Below the pieces are notes generated by a model. It did no database searches and was not told the DNA's origin. It was given only the letters and a program-made list of their open reading frames with translations. DNA of 64,000 nucleotides, taken from NCBI RefSeq assembly GCF_024494355.1, contig NZ_JAKNQY010000027.1, positions 1 through 64,000 on the forward strand. The letters run 5' to 3'. Below, piece after piece: positions 42,816-52,600 of the stretch. Position 1 is the first letter of the stretch, and each line of letters starts with the position of its first letter. The position numbers and the translations under genes were made by a program. Source of the stretch: Pseudomonas sp. Q11 (lineage in GTDB: Bacteria > Pseudomonadota > Gammaproteobacteria > Pseudomonadales > Pseudomonadaceae).

Positions 42816-44684
42816 GTGAGTTTTGAGTCCAGACCGTCCTCCCGACCAGACTCCGGGCGCTATCGCCAGGTGTCGATTGGTCATCCAACCGTCGAAGTCA
42901 AGGAAGAGCAGGGCATCCTGCACATGCGTTCCCTGGAACCCTTGGCTGAGCTGCCGACGCGCTTGCTCGATCGCCTGGTGCATTGGGCGCAGGTGCGACC
43001 AGACCAGACTTTCATTGCTGCTCGCGAAGACAAGGGCGAATGGCGTCACGTCAGCTATGCCCAGATGCTCGACAGCGTGCGGGCCATCGCTCAAGGCTTG
43101 TTGAGCTATGGTTTGTCGGCTGAAAGGCCCTTGGCGCTGTTGTCGGGCAACGACATCGAGCATCTGCAGATGGCCCTTGGCGCGATGTACGCCGGGATTC
43201 CCTATTGCCCGGTGTCGCCGGCCTATTCGTTGCTGTCCCAGGATTTCGCCAAGCTGCGGCACGTTTGCGATTTGTTGCAGCCGGGGCTGATCTTTGTCAG
43301 CGAGGCTGCGCCGTTTGAGCGGGCGATCAACGCCGTGCTACCGGCGGACATTCCCTTGATCACGGTGCGTGGCGAAATGGCCGCAAGGTTCGGGGCAAGC
43401 TTTGCCAGCCTGCTGGCGCAACCCGGTGGTATTGACGCCGAGCGCGCCTTTGCCGCCACCGGGCCGGACAGTATCGCCAAATTTCTCTTCACCTCGGGCT
43501 CCACCAAGCTGCCCAAGGCTGTGATTACCACCCAACGCATGCTCTGCGCCAACCAGCAAATGTTGTTACAGACCTTTCCAGTGTTCGGTGAGGCTCCGCC
43601 GGTATTGGTGGACTGGTTACCGTGGAATCACACGTTCGGTGGCAGTCACAACGTCGGCATCGTGTTGTACAACGGCGGCACGTTTTACCTGGACGACGGC
43701 AAGCCCACCGCCCAGGGCTTCGCCGAAACCTTGCGCAATCTCAAGGAGATTTCGCCCACTGCGTACCTGACGGTGCCCAAAGGGTGGGAAGAATTGGTCA
43801 GTGCCCTGGAGCAGGACGGCGAGTTGCGCGAGCGTTTCTTCGAGCGTATCAGTCTGTTCTTTTTTGCGGCGGCGGGACTGTCCCAAAGTACGTGGGACCG
43901 GCTCGACAAGGTCGCCGAACAGCATTGTGGCGAACGCATCCGCATGATGGCCGGGCTCGGCATGACCGAGGCATCGCCGTCCTGCACCTTCACCACCGGG
44001 CCGTTGTCCATGGCCGGTTATATCGGCTTGCCGGCACCCGGCTGCGAGGTGCGGCTGGTGCCGGTGGATGGCAAGTTCGAAGGGCGCTTCCGCGGGCCGC
44101 ACATCATGCCCGGCTATTGGCGTTCGCCGCAGCAAACCGCCGAGGTGTTTGACGAAGACGGTTTTTATTGTTCGGGCGATGCGATCAAGTTGGCCGATCC
44201 CAGCGACCCGCAACTGGGCCTGATGTTTGACGGGCGGATTGCCGAGGACTTCAAGCTGTCCTCCGGCGTATTCGTCAGTGTCGGGCCACTGCGCAACCGG
44301 GCGGTGCTGGAAGGCACGCCCTACCTTCAGGACCTGGTAGTGACCGCGCCGGATCGCGAATGCCTGGGCGCGCTGGTGTTTCCACGGCTTGCTGAATGCC
44401 GGCGTCTGGCAGGTCTGGCTTCGGACGCCAGCGATGCCCAGGTCTTGGCCAGCCCGCCGGTACGCCAGTGGTTCGCCGACTGGCTACAGCGCCTTAACCG
44501 CGAGGCTGGCGGCAACGCCAGCCGCGTGGAGTGGATTGCCTTGCTTGATGAGCCAGCATCGATCGATCGTGGCGAAATCACGGACAAGGGCTCGATCAAC
44601 CAACGGGCGGTGCTGCAGTGGCGCGCGGCGAAAGTCGAGGCGCTGTACCGCGGCGAAGATGCGTCGATCCTGCGGGCGAACTAG
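42816..44684 (+). CDS. fcs: Feruloyl-CoA synthetase
   Basis: A 622-residue AMP-forming acyl-CoA synthetase that activates ferulate, caffeate or p-coumarate. The P-loop reads FLFTSGSTKLPKAVIT, and VDWLPWNHTFGGSHNVG and AGLGMTEASPSC are adenylate-forming-enzyme blocks. The start is GTG 42816, chosen because GGAGG lies at 42803-42807; two upstream in-frame start codons (TTG 42798, ATG 42801) lack a proper site. It completes ferulate to vanillate together with ech and vdh. Confidence 0.95.
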   Translation: MSFESRPSSRPDSGRYRQVSIGHPTVEVKEEQGILHMRSLEPLAELPTRLLDRLVHWAQVRPDQTFIAAREDKGEWRHVSYAQMLDSVRAIAQGLLSYGLSAERPLALLSGNDIEHLQMALGAMYAGIPYCPVSPAYSLLSQDFAKLRHVCDLLQPGLIFVSEAAPFERAINAVLPADIPLITVRGEMAARFGASFASLLAQPGGIDAERAFAATGPDSIAKFLFTSGSTKLPKAVITTQRMLCANQQMLLQTFPVFGEAPPVLVDWLPWNHTFGGSHNVGIVLYNGGTFYLDDGKPTAQGFAETLRNLKEISPTAYLTVPKGWEELVSALEQDGELRERFFERISLFFFAAAGLSQSTWDRLDKVAEQHCGERIRMMAGLGMTEASPSCTFTTGPLSMAGYIGLPAPGCEVRLVPVDGKFEGRFRGPHIMPGYWRSPQQTAEVFDEDGFYCSGDAIKLADPSDPQLGLMFDGRIAEDFKLSSGVFVSVGPLRNRAVLEGTPYLQDLVVTAPDRECLGALVFPRLAECRRLAGLASDASDAQVLASPPVRQWFADWLQRLNREAGGNASRVEWIALLDEPASIDRGEITDKGSINQRAVLQWRAAKVEALYRGEDASILRAN

Positions 44685-44742
44685 TCGGTCCAGACTCAAA
44701 ACCCGTGACAGCAAGGCTTGCCATCAATGTTGGCTGGTCTGC

Positions 44743-44773
44743 CGCCATCGCGAGCCTGCTCGCGATAGCGGTC
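44743..44773. repeat. Degenerate REP unit
   Basis: A single REP-like hairpin (ccatcgcgagcctgctcgcgatagcgg) in the 246-base gap between fcs and vanR. The rest of the gap has no gene. It probably also separates the fcs transcript from vanR. Confidence 0.6.
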
Positions 44774-44930
44774 TGAAGTGCGCCGCTGATTTTGCTGACC
44801 CACCGCCATAGCCTTGCTGCCACAGCATTTTCCTGTAACCGATTGCTCTTGCGTTTGCTCCATACTCCGCCGTGACACACCGTCCCAAGCCTTCTACTAT
44901 GACGACTCTGTTTTCTCTGGAAGAACCTGG

Positions 44931-45644
44931 ATGAGTAAGCCCGGCCAAACGGTGCTGGTCGCATTGCGCAGGATGATCGCCTCAGGCGAGCTGGCGGGCG
45001 GTGAGCGCTTGATGGAAATTCCCACGGCCGAGTTGTTCGGTGTTTCGCGAATGCCGGTGCGTATGGCGTTTCGTACCCTGGAGCAGGAAGGGCTGCTGGT
45101 GCGTTTCGGTGGTCGCGGATTCCAGGTACGCTCAGTCAGTGCCGAGGAAATCGCCGGGGCCGTGGAAGTGCGTGGTGTGCTCGAAGGCCTGGCCGCGCGG
45201 CAAACGGCCGAGCACGGCTTATCCGAAGCGGGTCGAGCGGCGCTTGAACAATGCCTGGTGCAGGGCGACGAACTGTTTGCCAAGGGCTATGTGACCGAGG
45301 ACGACCTTGAGGTCTATCACGACTTGAACATGCGCTTCCATCAGGTGATCGTCGAGGGTAGCCACAACCCGGCGATTGCCGATGCCCTGGCTCGCAACGA
45401 TCACCTGCCATTTGCCTCAGTCACCGCCCTGGCGGTGGATCGTCAGAACATGGCCGGCGAATTTCGCCGCTTCAACTACGCCCACATGCAGCACCACTCG
45501 GTGTTCGACGCGCTGATCCATCGCCAGGCTGCCCGTGCCGAGGCGATCATGCGCGAACATGCCAATGCGACTTTGCGTTATGCCGAGGTGTTCGGCTCGA
45601 CGCTGGCTGATGAGCGGATGACGGTGATTCTTCGTTCGGAGTGA
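44931..45644 (+). CDS. vanR: GntR/FadR-family regulator VanR
   Basis: A 237-residue GntR-family regulator of the FCD subgroup. The HTH is LMEIPTAELFGVSRMPVRMAFRTLEQEGLLV and the C-terminal helical FCD domain (EVYHDLNMRFHQVIVEGSHNPAI) has the metal-coordinating Asp/His pattern. It faces the vanAB genes and corresponds to VanR, which represses vanAB until vanillate binds. The likely operators are the two palindromes upstream of vanA. Confidence 0.92.
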   Translation: MSKPGQTVLVALRRMIASGELAGGERLMEIPTAELFGVSRMPVRMAFRTLEQEGLLVRFGGRGFQVRSVSAEEIAGAVEVRGVLEGLAARQTAEHGLSEAGRAALEQCLVQGDELFAKGYVTEDDLEVYHDLNMRFHQVIVEGSHNPAIADALARNDHLPFASVTALAVDRQNMAGEFRRFNYAHMQHHSVFDALIHRQAARAEAIMREHANATLRYAEVFGSTLADERMTVILRSE

Positions 45645-45657
45645 GCGCGCGTACGGT

Positions 45658-45750
45658 TGTGGGAGCTAAGCTTGCTTGCGATCGCAGTCTGTCAGCCGAT
45701 AGCAATGCTGACTGAGTCGCGGCCATCGCGAGCAAGCTTTGCTCCCACAA
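45658..45750. repeat. REP-type inverted repeat pair
   Basis: A REP doublet (tgtgggagctaagcttgc and its complement ending agctttgctcccaca) between the convergent 3' ends of vanR and vanB. Confidence 0.75.
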
Positions 45751-45771
45751 AGCTCTCCCACAGGGTATTGG

Positions 45772-46722
45772 TCAGATATCCAACACCAAAAGTGGCGTCT
45801 TCGAGCGGGAGCAGCACGGCGTGAACTGATCGTTGCAAGCCTGTTCAGCCTCGGTCAGAAACATGTCCCGGTGCTCCGGCACGCCTTCGAGCACGCGGGT
45901 CAGGCAGGTGCCGCACACGCCTTGTTCACACGAGATCGGAATCTCGATGCCATGACTCTCCAGCACCTGCACCACGCTTCGGTCGGCGGGTACTTCGAAG
46001 ACCTGGCCGCTGCTGGCGACTTTCACCGAGAAGCTGCCGTCCGCGCGAGTGTCGGTGGGCACAGCGGCAAAGTACTCGCGGTGCAAGCAGGTTTCCTGCC
46101 AGCTCTGGACCTTGGCGGTGTCGAGTACATGCTGCATGAAACCGCCGGGGCCGCACACATAGAGGTGCAGGTCGTCACTGGGGGCGGCCAGGAGCCTGGC
46201 AGCGTCCAGCATTGTAGCCGGCTCTTCATCGAAATGCAGAAACACCCGGTCGGCATAAGGCGACTGGCGCAAGCGTTCGATAAAGGCCGCACGCTCCCTG
46301 GACCTGGCGCAGTAATGCAGCTCGAACGCCGCACCGCTCTGGGCCAGGTGTTCGGCCATGCACAGGATCGGCGTAATGCCGATACCGCCGGCAAACAGCA
46401 GGCTGCGCCGAGCCTCCGGGGCAAGGGGGAACAAGTTGCGCGGTTCGCTGATCAGCAGGCGTGCGCCTGGCAGAATCTGTTCATGTAAATTGCGCGAACC
46501 GCCTCGGGACGCTGCATCCTTGAGCACCCCGATGAGGTAGCGATGTCGTTCCTCGGGATGATTGCACAGCGAATACTGGCGAATCATGCCGTTGGGCAAG
46601 TGCACGTCGATATGGGCACCGGCGGTGAACGCCGGTAATGGCTGGCCGTCGACACTCGTCAGCTCGTAGCTGCAAATGTCCTGGGCTTCGTTGTGCCGAG
46701 CCGTGACCTGGACTTCAATCAT
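45772..46722 (-). CDS. vanB: Vanillate O-demethylase reductase subunit VanB
   Basis: A 316-residue electron-transfer subunit of the class IA oxygenase reductase type. FMN/FAD-binding RQYSLCNHPEERHRY and NAD-binding GGIGITPI come first. A C-terminal plant-type [2Fe-2S] domain follows with CEQGVCGTC and a distal Cys (FTPCCSRS). It passes electrons from NADH to VanA. The start overlaps the vanA stop by four bases. Confidence 0.96.
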   Translation of the reverse strand: MIEVQVTARHNEAQDICSYELTSVDGQPLPAFTAGAHIDVHLPNGMIRQYSLCNHPEERHRYLIGVLKDAASRGGSRNLHEQILPGARLLISEPRNLFPLAPEARRSLLFAGGIGITPILCMAEHLAQSGAAFELHYCARSRERAAFIERLRQSPYADRVFLHFDEEPATMLDAARLLAAPSDDLHLYVCGPGGFMQHVLDTAKVQSWQETCLHREYFAAVPTDTRADGSFSVKVASSGQVFEVPADRSVVQVLESHGIEIPISCEQGVCGTCLTRVLEGVPEHRDMFLTEAEQACNDQFTPCCSRSKTPLLVLDI

Positions 46723-47795
46723 GCTCGCTGCTCCCCTTGATCGGTGCTGGCAATCAATCCCGCTTGCGGCTCGCGCTCACGGGCAATCAAACGCTCCAGC
46801 ACCCGACGCGACTGCACGCCGCCGGCATCGATATTGAGCTTGAGCAGGCTGCGTTGCGGATGGTCCAGCAGGTTGTGTTGCTGGCGTTCGAGCATCTCCA
46901 GGTCTTCGCTGAAAATCTTGCCCTGGCCTTCGCGAATGCTGGCAGTCAGCGCCTCGTCCTGCGGCTGAAAGTGCCGGGCCATGCCCCAGAAGTACCAGAT
47001 GGACGTCTCGGTTTCCGGGGTGATGAAGTCCACCACGATGCTTGACGCCTTGAACTGCGGCGCGGCGTGGTACCCGCCGTTACCGGCATGGGCCACGCCG
47101 ACTTCGATCAGCACGTGGCTGGGCGGGGTGAAACGGCAGATCTGCCAGCGGTCCACCGGCACGTCGTCGGCGAGGTTGTTGCCGCGCAAGGCCATGCGCC
47201 AGAAGGGCGGGGGCATGATGTTTTCCATGTGCCGGGCGGTGACCACTTCATCACCTTCGACCGTGGTCACCGGCGGCGCCTCGTCGATTTCCTTCTGGCC
47301 GATGCTGGAGGCGTGCACGTAGGTTTCGTGGGTCAGGTCCATCAGGTTGTCGATCATCAGGCGATAATCGCACTGGATATGGAACAGGCCGCCACCGTAG
47401 GCCCACTCGTCGCTTTCGGCCCATTCAAGCGGGTGGATCAACGTCGGGTCGGCCAGGGCCTGATCACCGGGCCAAACCCAGATAAAACCATGACGCTCCT
47501 GTACCGCAAAGGTCTTGTTGCAAGGGAATCCGCGTACCCGTTGCCCTGGCATTTCGACGGTCTTGCCGTCGCAACCCATCACCAGACCGTGATAGCCGCA
47601 CACCAGGTTACCGTTTTCGACATAGCCCAAAGAGAGCGGGGCGCCGCGATGAGGGCAGAAGTTCTCGACGGCCGCGACCTTGCCTTCATGCCCACGATAA
47701 AAAACCATCTTCTCGCCGCAGATCTGGCGGCCTAGAGGTTTGTCGGTGATTTCATCGGGGGTGCAGGCTACGTACCAGGTGTTCTTGGGATACAT
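46719..47795 (-). CDS. vanA: Vanillate O-demethylase oxygenase subunit VanA
   Basis: A 358-residue Rieske non-heme iron oxygenase that demethylates vanillate to protocatechuate and formaldehyde. The Rieske ligands are in FCPHRGAPL and LVCGYHGL; the mononuclear iron ligands lie in the region DNLMDLTHETYVH. The start at 47795 is the standard MYPKNTWYVA with a CGGAGATC ribosome site; the longer frame upstream runs through the promoter and operators. Confidence 0.97.
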   Translation of the reverse strand: MYPKNTWYVACTPDEITDKPLGRQICGEKMVFYRGHEGKVAAVENFCPHRGAPLSLGYVENGNLVCGYHGLVMGCDGKTVEMPGQRVRGFPCNKTFAVQERHGFIWVWPGDQALADPTLIHPLEWAESDEWAYGGGLFHIQCDYRLMIDNLMDLTHETYVHASSIGQKEIDEAPPVTTVEGDEVVTARHMENIMPPPFWRMALRGNNLADDVPVDRWQICRFTPPSHVLIEVGVAHAGNGGYHAAPQFKASSIVVDFITPETETSIWYFWGMARHFQPQDEALTASIREGQGKIFSEDLEMLERQQHNLLDHPQRSLLKLNIDAGGVQSRRVLERLIAREREPQAGLIASTDQGEQRA

Positions 47796-47826
47796 GACGG
47801 ATCTCCGGACGGATGTTGTTGTGCTT

Positions 47827-47836
47827 ATGGATCCAT
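47827..47836. promoter_or_regulatory. VanR operator candidate 1 (ATGGATCCAT)
   Basis: A perfect 10-base palindrome just downstream of, and overlapping, the predicted vanA -10 region. A TTGACA -35 lies at 47859-47864 on the minus strand with a GTTAAT -10 at 47835-47840. Its core matches the Caulobacter VanR operator ATTGGATCCAAT as I recall it. Confidence 0.7.
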
Positions 47837-47901
47837 TAACTCTCTTAACTATTTCAGTTGTCAATATTTTTGGCGTTCTGGTGGACGGTCGGTGGTCTTT
47901 A

Positions 47902-47911
47902 ATGGATCCAT
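47902..47911. promoter_or_regulatory. VanR operator candidate 2 (ATGGATCCAT)
   Basis: A second perfect copy of the same palindrome, 75 bases from the first, on the far side of the vanA promoter. Two identical copies flanking one promoter are unlikely by chance and suggest cooperative or looping repression. The gap between vanA and the AraC-family gene (47796-48011) holds no other feature. Confidence 0.7.
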
Positions 47912-48011
47912 TTGTTTTCGTTGCTGCACAAAAAAACTGCACAAATCTTCCAGACACCCTCGCCGCCAGCGGTTAACCTGCTCGTGCTGATGACACAAAA
48001 CGGGACTGCCC

Positions 48012-48848
48012 ATGACGGCGCGCAACTGGATCGATCTCAAGCAGGACGCCGCGTCCGGTATCGAGACCGTGCGCGCGCATTTCGAGGGGCATGCCTACGA
48101 TCCCCATTGGCACGACGCCTATCTGGTGGGCGTGACCGAACAGGGCGTGCAGCAGTTCCATTGTCGCCGCCAGCAACACAACAGCACGCCGGGCAAGGTG
48201 TTCCTGCTTGAGCCCGGCGAGTTGCATGACGGCAATGCGCCCCACGACCACGGGTTTACCTACCGCACCTTGTACCTGGAACCCCAATGGCTGGAGCGCG
48301 AGTTGCGCTCCTTGTTCGACGTAGCCCCGGACAACGCCCAGTTGGGGTTCGCCGCCACCCTGACCGACGATGCGCGGCTGGCGAGTGCCACGGCCTTGGC
48401 TTTCCAGAGCCTGCATGAGCAGGAGATTCGCATCGTGCGCCAGACGGCCCTCGATACCCTGTTGGCCAACCTGACTCAACACTTGCAATGGCGGGCACGG
48501 ATCAACCCGGACCCGCGGCTGCCGTTGGTGGCGCAGCAGGCCCGGGATTATCTGCACAGCCACCTGAGCGACGACATCGGTCTGGATGACCTGGCACGGG
48601 TTACCGGCGTGGATCGTTTTCGCCTGACCCGTGCGTTCAAGGCTGCTTTCGGCCTGGCGCCCCATGCCTATCTGATCCAGTTGCGCCTGGCCCGTGCCCG
48701 GCGCTTGCTGGCCTCTGGCGAGAGCGCCGGGGCGGTGGCGGCCATGCTCGGTTTTGCCGACCAGAGCCACATGGGCCGCTGGTTCCAGCGTGCCTATCGC
48801 CTGAGCCCGGCGGACTACCGCAAGCGCTGCTCAATTGTTCCAGACTGA
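48012..48848 (+). CDS. AraC-family transcriptional regulator
   Basis: A 278-residue regulator: an N-terminal cupin-type effector domain (HWHDAYLVGVTEQGVQQFHCR) and a C-terminal double HTH (DDIGLDDLARVTGVDRFRLTRAFKAAFG, then AVAAMLGFADQSHMGRWFQRAYRLSPADYR). It is divergent from vanA but 216 bases away. The gene immediately downstream is a LysE-type exporter 53 bases on, the more usual target for this pairing in Pseudomonas. Effector unknown. Confidence 0.9.
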   Translation: MTARNWIDLKQDAASGIETVRAHFEGHAYDPHWHDAYLVGVTEQGVQQFHCRRQQHNSTPGKVFLLEPGELHDGNAPHDHGFTYRTLYLEPQWLERELRSLFDVAPDNAQLGFAATLTDDARLASATALAFQSLHEQEIRIVRQTALDTLLANLTQHLQWRARINPDPRLPLVAQQARDYLHSHLSDDIGLDDLARVTGVDRFRLTRAFKAAFGLAPHAYLIQLRLARARRLLASGESAGAVAAMLGFADQSHMGRWFQRAYRLSPADYRKRCSIVPD

Positions 48849-48901
48849 CCGCGACTTCGCAGGGATGATCAAGCGATCGATCCTTACCGAGAAGCCGCTC
48901 C

Positions 48902-49504
48902 ATGGACCAGTTACTGCCGTTTGCCTTGTTCGCGTTTGTCGCCTCCATCACTCCGGGCCCGACCAATATCCTGGTGCTGAGCCATAGCTCGCGCTTCGGC
49001 TTGGCAACCACCGTGCCGATCATCCTCGGCGCCTGTGCGGCAGCGGCCTTGCTGGTGCTCTTGGTTGGCACCGGGCTGGGGGACATGCTTGCGCGCCATG
49101 CCACGCTTCAAACGTTGCTCTCATGGGCGGGCATCGCCTGGCTGACTTGGATGGCCTGGCAGATTTTCCGCGCGCCGGCCCAGGCCATCGACCCGGACCG
49201 CCCGGCCGAAGGCCCGCGCCTGGGCTTGGCGGGGGCGGCCGGGTTGCAGTTGGTGAACCCGAAAACCTGGATGATGGCGTTGGCGGTGGTCAGCGTCTTC
49301 GCGGGGGGCGAGGCCGACCGGACCGTGCGGGTCCTCTGGCTGTCCCTGGCGTTCTTCGCCATTTCGATCCCGTGCATGACCGTCTGGGCTTATCTGGGCC
49401 GCGGCGCCGCACGGTTCTGCCGGTCCGCCGTGGCGATGGGGCGGTTCAACCGGGTCATGGCGGTGATGCTGCTGGTGTCGGCGTGGTTGACGTTAGTGAT
49501 GTAG
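48902..49504 (+). CDS. LysE-family amino acid exporter
   Basis: A 200-residue inner-membrane translocator of the LysE/RhtB family. The N-terminal signature ASITPGPTNILVLSHSSRFG and the internal GLQLVNPKTWMMALAVVSVF are diagnostic. About six TM helices are expected. The exported substrate is probably an amino acid or derivative. The preceding AraC gene is its likely regulator. The next gene starts 150 bases on. Confidence 0.9.
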   Translation: MDQLLPFALFAFVASITPGPTNILVLSHSSRFGLATTVPIILGACAAAALLVLLVGTGLGDMLARHATLQTLLSWAGIAWLTWMAWQIFRAPAQAIDPDRPAEGPRLGLAGAAGLQLVNPKTWMMALAVVSVFAGGEADRTVRVLWLSLAFFAISIPCMTVWAYLGRGAARFCRSAVAMGRFNRVMAVMLLVSAWLTLVM

Positions 49505-49653
49505 CAGCGATCTACCTGCTCCCGGGGCACCGCAATCCCTTGCAACGGTTGGACGGTATCAAAACACTGTTGATTTGGAGAGCATCGGCCACGCCAGAAC
49601 TAACGTGCTTTAGCGCTCGAACGAACACACGACCCCAAGGAAGGAGGTCCATC

Positions 49654-52600
49654 ATGTCCACTCAAGATACCCCTATCGATTTTATCCGCGCCAGGCTACC
49701 CGCCTGGTTGAAGCGGACCACACGACACCGGCAGACGCGTTTCAAAGTGCTCACCCGGCAATTGCAGCGCGACAGTGATGCGCTCAATGCACTGCTCAGC
49801 GACCTGCCGGGGCCCTATGCGTTCACCCTTGATCAGCTCAAGACCCAGCCAGAAGTACAGGATTGGCACCGGATGATTGGCTCCGGCACGGTGGCGGACG
49901 CAGTACGCCGGGCCAGGGTCAGGCGAAGTTCCTTCGTCACCGATCCCTCGCTGTCGGTGGTCGAAGCGGTCATGCGCAATTACCCTCCCGCCGACGCGGT
50001 CGCTGGCAGTGATTTCGATAACAAGGGCGAACTGTTCATCCAGGGGCGGCGAGGAGAGTTTTCCCTGGGGGACACCCCGTCAGACAGGGCGACACTGGCC
50101 ACGACCCCGGCCAGTTTCGCCAGCCTGTGTCGCCGCATGGATGTGGGCGGGGCCTATCGGCAGTTGCTCGAACAGAAAATGCCGCGTATTGCCGATGAGG
50201 TGCCCGCGATTGCCAAGGCCTACATGGCGTACGCCCGCAGCCAGCTCGCCTATGACGCCTACGAGGCCAAGCTGGATGGGCGCCTGGATGAAACCGGTGA
50301 GCGGTTGCTGGCCCATGTGGGCGTTCATCTCGAAGACCGGGCCGTCGCCCCCCTGGCCTGCGAGGTCAAGGTGCTGGAGTTGCTGTCGGCGCCCTTGTTT
50401 GGCGTCCGGGTGTATTGGGGGGTGAAGGGCGATGCCCAGGGTGTTCGCCCGATTGTCTTGCACATGCCCCATGACACCGTGGCGCCGCTCAAGCAGTTTC
50501 CAAGCTTGCAGGCGCTGTCGGCGGAGCTCACCGAACGGCTGCGCAAACGCCGCTATCGCCAGGGCCTGATGCATTACCTCCCGTTGCGTCTGCAGGCCAG
50601 CCTGGGCACGGTGCTGCACGATCAAGTGGAGTGGAAGGTGACGGACAACCTCAATCTCTTCCAGGAAATTCATGCGCGCATCAGCGGTTGGCGCGAGGGC
50701 GAGCCGGGTGAGGATGGCGATCAACGGCACATCCGGATACCCACGCCCAAGGTGGCCTGGGATCTGAAAGACCTGCGCGAGGATCATTGGCACGCTTGCT
50801 ACCACGAATGGCGTGGCCATGCCTTGGCCAATGCTTCGGCGCTGATGGTCCCGACCAAGGACCAGGACTGGCGCGCGCTGCTGGCGCGCCTCGACTACTG
50901 GGAAAAGCTCGTTGAAAGTTCGCTAATGGTTGCCGCGACCTTCTTCCCGTTTTTCGCGCCCATCGGCATGACCGCCGCGGCGGTCGGTGGCGTGCGCCTG
51001 GTGTACGAAATCTTCGAAGGTATCCAGGCGTTCAACGAAGGTCACGCACAAGAAGGTATCGAGCATATCTTCAACGTGTTGTTCGGGGTCGCTCAGGGCG
51101 CCTACCTGGGCTTCGTCGGTGGATCCGTTGAACCCATGCCGGTACGTGACGGCACCACGCGTCTGTGGAATGGCGACGTCAGCGCCTTCGAAGCGCAACG
51201 CTTGCCCCCCGTGGAGGCCGAGCAGGACGCCTGGGGTGTCTGGCGCACGACCGACGCGGCGTGGGTGCGTATCGAAGATCGCTACTTCGAAGTCCAGGGC
51301 GCGGAGGACGCCTTGAACCTGCGTCTGCCGACCGGGCACCGAGGTGTGACGCCGCCGCTGGAATGGAGCCGTGCCCGCGGCTGGCAATGGGTCCATCGCA
51401 ATCCGTTGCAGCGCGATAACCTGGCGTTGTTGCGGACCTTTGCCGAGACGCCCGCCGAGCTGGATGATACGGCGCTCCTGGCCGTGCAACGGCAGGTCGG
51501 CATCAGCGAGGCGCATTTGCGTTATCTGCAAGTCCAGGGGCGGCCGATGCCGGCGATACTGGCTGATGCCTTGGATGAAGCACGGAGCTGGCAGTGGGTG
51601 CGGCACACCATTGAACGCCTGCGCCGTGGCGAAGCGCCGGGGGGCTCGCATTTTCGCATCGTCCAGACCCTCGTCGATCTACCGGGATGGCCCGAGGGCT
51701 TGACGTTGCGCTACCACGATGGCGTGAGGCTCTACCCGGTGGGTGACATCGCCGACACGCGCTTTCTATGGTTGAGCAAAGCGGATCTGGAGCACGACGC
51801 CTGGGCGGCCCGCATTCTGGGAAACCTGAGCATGGACGAGCAGAATGTGCTGCTCGGGCAACGCAGTTTCGGCCTGCGCCCGCTGGAGCGCAGCCGCTTG
51901 TTGGCCGGACGCTGGGCCGGGTACCTGGAACGCAATGCCTCGCGAGTGAACGCGGCCATGGCCCGTCACGTCGGGCGTGATCCCTTGGCTGCCCCGGTGA
52001 TGCGGACGTTCCCGAACCTGCCCGAATCCATCGCCAACGAGCTGGTCCACGGGATCGCAGGTCGTGACCGGTTGCGCTTGCTGGAAGGCAAGGTGAACGA
52101 GAACCTCGGCAAGCAGTGCGCCGAAGCCTTGCGCGAGCTGCGCCTGACCCGTGCCTTGCGTGCCCTGGAGCGGGGCGAAGGCACCGTGGATCGTGACCGC
52201 ATCGTCATGGGCCTGCTGGGCAATGCGCCCCGGTTGCAAGGACGCGTGCATCTGCGCCTTTGGTTGCGCGAGCTGCAAGACCCGATAACGGTGGGGGAGG
52301 ACGGCCCCTTGAAAACCCTTCGCCAGGAAGGTGACAAGTACCGCCCCTTTGACGAAACCGGCGAAGAATTGGCAAACCCCATGAATCTCGAGGATGCGCT
52401 GCTGCGGGCGCTATCGGACGACGCCCGCCAGGCGCTGGGTTTGAATATCTGGGAGGCGGACAAGCTTCGGTCCCAGTTGCTTGCACAGGCCCTGGAGGAC
52501 CGGCAAGGCCTGCGCCCCTACCTGTTGATGAGGCGCCTGGGCAGTGTCGGATCGCGGCCGCAATGGTTGAACGGCCACTTGGTGTACCCCCTCAGCGGCC

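Noticed and set aside
47796..47957. N-terminal extension of VanA
   Set aside because: It covers the promoter and both operator palindromes, and the canonical VanA start MYPKNTWYVA is at 47795.
49123..49653. N-terminal extension of the giant DUF6543 protein upstream of 49654
   Set aside because: The open frame continues upstream only because it shadows the lysE-type gene. A strong AAGGAGG site and a typical N-terminus mark 49654 as the start.
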